Assembly: GCA_902465495.1 (NCBI GenBank) | Contig: CABQND010000061.1 | Location: 1 to 10,158, forward strand | From: an uncultured Eubacteriales bacterium | GTDB lineage: Bacteria > Bacillota > Clostridia > Christensenellales > Borkfalkiaceae | Reading direction: 5' to 3' | Length of the DNA stretch: 10,158 bases | Part shown: one piece after another, positions 6,880-10,158 of the stretch | How positions within the stretch are numbered: position 1 is the stretch's first letter | How the letters are laid out: every line of letters starts with the position of its first letter | Translations under genes and position numbers: made by a program | Notes under the pieces: generated by a model | Seen by the model: the letters and a program-made list of their open reading frames with translations, nothing else | Databases searched by the model: none | What the model was told of the DNA's origin: nothing

Positions 6880-7425
6880 TTATTCGAATTGATTGGCCAG
6901 TATGTCTGCAGTAAGTCTGCATAATTTTACAGCACTGTTTTCCATACGTGCACCCTCTTCCGCAGAAAGAAGGGACACCGCCCCCAAGCAATCGCCTCCC
7001 GCTACGATAGGCACAATGATCTGTGCCGTAATGTTGAGCGGCGTTCCGTCCGCAAGCGGGACAATATCTCCGCCTTCCGCACGGTTTGCAACATAACTCC
7101 TGCGCTCTTTCATTATGTGCTCCAATTCTCTTGAAACCTGCTTTTTGGTAAGATCTTTCCTGCCTTCGCCCGACGCGTAAAGTATTTCGTCCGTGTCACA
7201 GATCACGGCAAGACATCCGCTCAGATCGCTCAGCGATTTGGTCGTGCCCTCCGAAAATTTTTCCAAGGTAGCAATTGGCGAATATTTTTTGAGCATAAGC
7301 TCATCGCGATCCGTAAAAATTTCCAACGGATCGCCGTCCTTGATGCGTAATGTGCGGCGGATCTCCTTCGGAATGACAACTCGTCCCAGCTCGTCAATCC
7401 TCCTCACAATTCCCGTTGCTTTCAT
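6880..7425 (-). CDS. spoVT: Stage V sporulation protein T, AbrB-family transcriptional regulator
   Basis: A complete 181-residue SpoVT. The N-terminal swapped-hairpin AbrB DNA-binding domain is clear: MKATGIVRRIDELGRVVIPK (1-20) followed by EIRRTLRIKDGDPLEIF (21-37). Residues about 52-178 form the GAF-like domain of SpoVT, with CLAVICDTDEILYASGEG (71-88) and ITAQIIVPIVAGGDCLGAV (132-150). In Bacillus subtilis SpoVT is a tetrameric regulator made in the forespore under sigma-G, tuning other sigma-G genes and spore germination and resistance traits. The ATG at 7425 has a strong GGGGAGG ribosome binding site (7430-7436). It is the first gene of the operon with the flippase, mazG and dus genes, and its upstream region carries a sigma-G-like promoter. 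This gene is the best single indicator that the organism makes endospores, although spoVT alone does not prove it. Confidence 0.97.
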   Translation of the reverse strand: MKATGIVRRIDELGRVVIPKEIRRTLRIKDGDPLEIFTDRDELMLKKYSPIATLEKFSEGTTKSLSDLSGCLAVICDTDEILYASGEGRKDLTKKQVSRELEHIMKERRSYVANRAEGGDIVPLADGTPLNITAQIIVPIVAGGDCLGAVSLLSAEEGARMENSAVKLCRLTADILANQFE

Positions 7426-7472
7426 ATTTCCTCCCCTTACAGAGCCTTTTGCCCTGTAAAATTTTCTAAACA

Positions 7473-7501
7473 GAGTATGCGTAACTTTTTTCCGCTTATT
7501 C
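7473..7501 (-). promoter_or_regulatory. Candidate sigma-G (forespore) promoter for spoVT
   Basis: The minus strand has GAATA at 7497-7501, a 17-base spacer and CATACTC at 7473-7479. Compared with the Bacillus sigma-G pattern (GHATR, about 18 bases, CATNHTA) the -35 fits fully and the -10 in six of seven positions. Transcription would begin near 7466, about 30 bases ahead of the ribosome binding site. Known sigma-G control of Bacillus spoVT supports it. No competing sigma-A pair was found here. Confidence 0.6.
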
Positions 7502-7547
7502 TTGCACGTTCCTTTTTTAGCAAAATAATCCGATAAAAGTTTAACAC

Positions 7548-7583
7548 AAAAAACCCGCCAAGCATTTTACTTGGCGGGTTTTT
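7548..7583 (-). terminator. Bidirectional Rho-independent terminator after the AraC-type regulator gene
   Basis: CCCGCCAAG (7554-7562) pairs with CTTGGCGGG (7570-7578) around a seven-base loop, and the stem is flanked by an A run (7548-7553) and a T run (7579-7583), so it can work on both strands. On the minus strand it lies six bases beyond the regulator stop codon and insulates the spoVT promoter from read-through. Confidence 0.95.
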
Positions 7584-7588
7584 CCAAT

Positions 7589-8428
7589 TCAATTTTCATG
7601 TTCAGACAGACGGGAATTCCAATCCGGTATCACCGCTTTTCGGTACTGCGTCGGTGACATACCCGTCGTCTTTCGGAACAGGCGCATGAAATAATAATAA
7701 TCATAATGTAATACGCTTGCTATTCCCTTGATCGTCATATCCGTGTTTGCAAGAAGCTCCTGTGCCCGCTGCATCTTTTTTGTGATCAGATATTGAAGAG
7801 GCGAAATCCCTATATTCTTCTTGAAAAGATATATCAGATACCGTTCACTATATCCAAAAAATTCCGCCATGGTCTTCACATCTTTGACTTCGTTAAAATA
7901 TGGATTTTGACTGAAATAATCCATAATCGGCTGGAAACGCTTATCTTTGGGTGATTTCGCCGCTATCCCATGCGTAAGGGAAGAAAGCTCACGCAGCAGT
8001 GCCGTAAGGAGACTGTCGGTCACAGCTTCTTTATCTTTTAATATAAAATATTGTTCGATCAAAATATCGATCACTAGCATCGAGTCGTATGAATCTAAGT
8101 GTCCGCTCTGCGGAAAGCTGAAGTCTGCCCCCGACGGATCTTCACAAAAACAGGCATCTTCCGCAGGATATCTGAAATGCAGCCAATGGAATTGTGATGT
8201 CGACGGAGCATATCCGCCATAAAGTTTTCCCGGCTCCGTAAGAAGATAGTCACCTTTTTGCAGATGCCAGCGTTGTCCATCCTGTTCAATATATTCATCT
8301 CCATCCGTTACAAGGAACAATTCGCACTCGTTGAGCGAACGCCAAATATGCACGCTCTCCTCTACCGCTGCCATGCCTGCTAATAAATGTTTTAATCTGG
8401 CCCCTTCGCCGAAACAAAAATATTTCAT
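7589..8428 (-). CDS. AraC-family transcriptional regulator with N-terminal cupin-like sensor domain
   Basis: A 279-residue regulator. Residues about 27-85 resemble the AraC-type cupin ligand-binding barrel (ECELFLVTDGDEYIEQDG at 34-51, KGDYLLTEPGKLYGGY at 58-73). The C-terminus from about 165 carries two helix-turn-helix units: VKTMAEFFGYSERYLIYLFK (184-203) with GISPLQYLITKKMQRAQELL (207-226), then MTIKGIASVLHYDYYYFMRL (231-250) with the signature TGMSPTQYRK (255-264). Many relatives sense sugars, but no sugar gene is adjacent, so the ligand is unknown. The start is uncertain: GGAGG is only two bases from the ATG at 8428 and a second GGAGG is 13 bases away; the ATG at 8455 is possible but has no good ribosome binding site, and a TTG at 8512 overlaps the predicted -35 box. 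It is divergent from the PurF-like gene, so it may control that gene or itself; this is inference. Confidence 0.9.
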   Translation of the reverse strand: MKYFCFGEGARLKHLLAGMAAVEESVHIWRSLNECELFLVTDGDEYIEQDGQRWHLQKGDYLLTEPGKLYGGYAPSTSQFHWLHFRYPAEDACFCEDPSGADFSFPQSGHLDSYDSMLVIDILIEQYFILKDKEAVTDSLLTALLRELSSLTHGIAAKSPKDKRFQPIMDYFSQNPYFNEVKDVKTMAEFFGYSERYLIYLFKKNIGISPLQYLITKKMQRAQELLANTDMTIKGIASVLHYDYYYFMRLFRKTTGMSPTQYRKAVIPDWNSRLSEHEN

Positions 8429-8483
8429 AACCTCCAACAACCCTCCAACATCCATTGGACGATATATTATCCGCTTTATTTCG

Positions 8484-8512
8484 ATTATACTACATATATT
8501 TCCAAAAAACAA
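8484..8512 (-). promoter_or_regulatory. Probable sigma-A promoter of the AraC-type regulator gene
   Basis: The minus strand has TATAAT at 8484-8489 and, 17 bases upstream, TTGTTT at 8507-8512, a perfect -10 with a weak -35. Transcription would start near 8477, upstream of both candidate ATG starts (8455 and 8428) and downstream of the TTG at 8512. Confidence 0.6.
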
Positions 8513-8649
8513 TTGCTGAAATTATCAAAATAGTGCACAAAAATTGAACTAATTTTTTTAATAATTCTTTTTTATACGTAAGTATGCGCAATTTCTTTTT
8601 TGATGAAAAAGGCATTTCAAATTTTTTTACACAGGACGCGCCCGAACGG

Positions 8650-8678
8650 CTGACATTATGCATGATTTGTGCTATAAT
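8650..8678 (+). promoter_or_regulatory. Sigma-A promoter of the PurF-like gene
   Basis: CTGACA (8650-8655), a 17-base spacer and TATAAT (8673-8678) match the consensus at 11 of 12 positions. The transcript would begin near 8685, giving a leader of about 34 bases, too short for a purine riboswitch. The promoter lies inside a longer open frame that begins at 8584, which rules out that upstream ATG as the start on this transcript. The 137 bases between the two divergent -35 boxes are AT-rich without a gene. Confidence 0.85.
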
Positions 8679-8705
8679 ATTTTTGTTTATTTCATACTGC
8701 TTTAC

Positions 8706-8710
8706 GGAGG
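8706..8710 (+). promoter_or_regulatory. Ribosome binding site that fixes the TTG start of the PurF-like gene
   Basis: GGAGG followed by eight bases and TTG at 8719. It is the only good ribosome binding site near the start of homology and places the start exactly where the conserved SGFFG begins. Confidence 0.9.
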
Positions 8711-8718
8711 CTAAACAT

Positions 8719-10122
8719 TTGAGCGGATTTTTCGGCGTTGTTTCCAAAAAAGACTGTGTGTTCGATTTATTTTTCGGCACGGATTACCACTCGCACCTCG
8801 GAACGAGGCGAGGCGGAATGGCAGTATACGGTGAAGGCGGCTTTAACCGCGCCATTCACAATATTGAAAATTCGCCTTTCCGTACCAAATTCGAGCGTGA
8901 TTTTGGCGAGATGAAGGGCAATTTCGGGATCGGCTGCATTTCTGACAGTGAACCGCAACCGTTACTAGTACGTTCACATCTCGGAAATTTTGCAATTGCG
9001 ACCGTCGGGCGTATCAATAACATTGATCAACTCGTGAAAAGAGCGTTTGCGGAAGGAACAACACACTTCCTCGAAATGAGCGGCGGGAGCATCAATGCGA
9101 CCGAACTTACCGCTGCCATGATCAACCGCGGAACTTCCATTCCCGAAGGTATTCGGCATGCCCAAAGCCTGATTGACGGATCTTTGTCCATTCTCGTCCT
9201 CACCTCCGAAGGCATATATGCCGCACGAGACAAACAAGGGATCACCCCTGTTGTCATCGGAAAAAAAGAGGATGGCTATTGCGTCGCCTTTGAGTCTTTT
9301 TCCTATCTCAACCTCGGCTATGACCATTGCAAAGAACTCGGCCCCGGTGAAATTGATTTTATGACGCCCGATGGCGTTGAAACGGTCTGCCCGCCCAGCG
9401 GAAGCACAAAAATTTGTACCTTTTTATATGTGTATTACGGTTATCCTGCCTCTTCTTACGAAGGTCTGAACGTAGAGCAAATGCGCTATAATTGCGGAGA
9501 TATGCTTGCTCGCCGCGACAACACCGTTGCGGACAGCGTTGCCGGTCTCCCCGATTCAGGGACAGCGCATGCCGTCGGATACGCAAATCGATCTCGAATT
9601 CCGCTTGCCCGCCCCTTCGTCAAATACACACCGACCTGGCCTCGCTCCTTTATGCCGCCCAACCAGAGTCGCCGCGATCTCATCGCACATATGAAACTCA
9701 TTCCCATTGATGCGATGATCAATGGCAAAAAACTGATTCTCATCGACGACTCCCTTGTTCGAGGGACACAGATGCGCGGAACTGCAAATTTCCTCTATCA
9801 TAACGGAGCGAAAGAAGTACACATTCGTCTAGCCTGTCCTCCCATTTTATACGGTTGCCCGTATTTAAACTTTTCACGTTCCACTTCCGAACTCGAACTC
9901 ATCGCACGGCGCAAAATTGCTTTGCTTGAAGGAGCAAACGCCGATGCACGCGTCTCTGCTTACACAGATCCCGATTCGCCTGAGTACGCTGCAATGGTCG
10001 AAGAAATCCGAAAAGAATTGCAGTTTACGTCTCTGCGTTATCATCGACTGGACGATATGCTTGAATCGACGGGCTTGCCCGCATGCAAATTCTGCACATA
10101 TTGTTGGAATGGTAAAAAATAA
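8719..10122 (+). CDS. PurF-like amidophosphoribosyltransferase homologue with Ser replacing the nucleophile Cys
   Basis: A 467-residue protein with an N-terminal class II (Ntn) glutamine amidotransferase-like domain and a C-terminal type I phosphoribosyltransferase domain, the PurF layout. PurF makes phosphoribosylamine from PRPP and glutamine, the first step of purine synthesis. The PRPP-binding motif ILIDDSLVRGTQ is intact (340-351), as are GLPDSGTAHAVGYA (277-290) and the loop RSFMPPNQSRRDL (309-321). The glutaminase side is altered: the protein starts SGFFGVVS after Met, so Ser takes the place of the catalytic Cys1, and VGRINN (97-102) stands where PurF has its Asn-Gly oxyanion residues. 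Cys233, Cys380 and the C-terminal CKFCTYC (456-462) occur where Bacillus-type PurF has iron-sulfur ligands. Similar Ser-1 proteins are, from memory, annotated as amidophosphoribosyltransferase in Clostridia and Bacteroidetes. It may use ammonia or a partner glutaminase, or be a paralogue of other function. A TTG start is set by GGAGG at 8706. Confidence 0.9.
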   Translation: MSGFFGVVSKKDCVFDLFFGTDYHSHLGTRRGGMAVYGEGGFNRAIHNIENSPFRTKFERDFGEMKGNFGIGCISDSEPQPLLVRSHLGNFAIATVGRINNIDQLVKRAFAEGTTHFLEMSGGSINATELTAAMINRGTSIPEGIRHAQSLIDGSLSILVLTSEGIYAARDKQGITPVVIGKKEDGYCVAFESFSYLNLGYDHCKELGPGEIDFMTPDGVETVCPPSGSTKICTFLYVYYGYPASSYEGLNVEQMRYNCGDMLARRDNTVADSVAGLPDSGTAHAVGYANRSRIPLARPFVKYTPTWPRSFMPPNQSRRDLIAHMKLIPIDAMINGKKLILIDDSLVRGTQMRGTANFLYHNGAKEVHIRLACPPILYGCPYLNFSRSTSELELIARRKIALLEGANADARVSAYTDPDSPEYAAMVEEIRKELQFTSLRYHRLDDMLESTGLPACKFCTYCWNGKK

Positions 10123-10158
10123 TCAGCAAAACAAAACGCGCCCGCGCGCAGGCCCTAA

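Noticed and set aside
8584..8718. A longer in-frame ATG start at 8584 for the PurF-like gene, giving a hydrophobic N-terminal extension.
   Set aside because: The extension contains the sigma-A promoter (8650-8678) and the ribosome binding site for TTG 8719, has no homology to the family, and its apparent membrane segment is just AT-rich promoter DNA.
8685..8718. A purine riboswitch ahead of the PurF-like gene.
   Set aside because: The predicted leader is only about 34 bases and shows no three-helix purine aptamer pattern.
10123..10158. A GC-rich CGCGCCCGCGCGC run just after the PurF-like gene that might be the first arm of a terminator.
   Set aside because: The window ends before a second arm or T run, so the hairpin cannot be confirmed.

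Overview
The window looks like chromosomal DNA from an endospore-forming member of the Bacillota, probably class Clostridia. The main reason is the tandem set spoVT, a SpoVB/YabM-type flippase gene and a YabN-type MazG gene. This order is the well-known core found downstream of mfd in spore formers. Strong GGAGG-type ribosome binding sites, sigma-A consensus promoters and a plausible sigma-G promoter ahead of spoVT fit the same assignment. No tRNA, rRNA, CRISPR array, insertion sequence or phage gene is visible.

Layout. Positions 1-175 are AT-rich and non-coding; they may be the leader of a leftward gene just outside the window. Two minus-strand genes follow: an AMP-forming acyl ligase (219-1826) and a membrane acyltransferase of the DUF1624/HGSNAT-like type (1863-2849). 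They form a small operon driven from a perfect TTGACA-N17-TATAAT promoter that overlaps the stop codon of the next gene upstream, and end at a strong terminator (176-206). Upstream on the same strand is the sporulation and housekeeping operon, in transcription order spoVT (7425-6880), flippase (6809-5274), mazG/yabN (5302-3881) and a tRNA-dihydrouridine synthase (3897-2923). The last three overlap by 29 and 17 bases, so they are almost certainly cotranscribed.

A bidirectional terminator (7548-7583) separates this operon from a minus-strand AraC-family regulator with a cupin-like sensor domain (7589-8428). Divergent from it, with back-to-back promoters, is a plus-strand PurF-like amidophosphoribosyltransferase homologue (8719-10122). 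It starts at TTG and carries serine where the glutaminase nucleophile cysteine should be.

How the genes may work together. SpoVT is a late forespore regulator and its operon supplies a lipid-linked glycan flippase, a nucleotide pyrophosphatase fusion and a tRNA modification enzyme. The ligase and acyltransferase could together activate an acid in the cytosol and transfer the acyl group across the membrane to a surface glycan; this is inference. Points most worth a second look are the Ser-1 PurF homologue, the ligase and acyltransferase pair with its operator-like promoter, the degenerate methylase half of the MazG fusion, and the four-block inverted repeat covering the flippase ribosome binding site.
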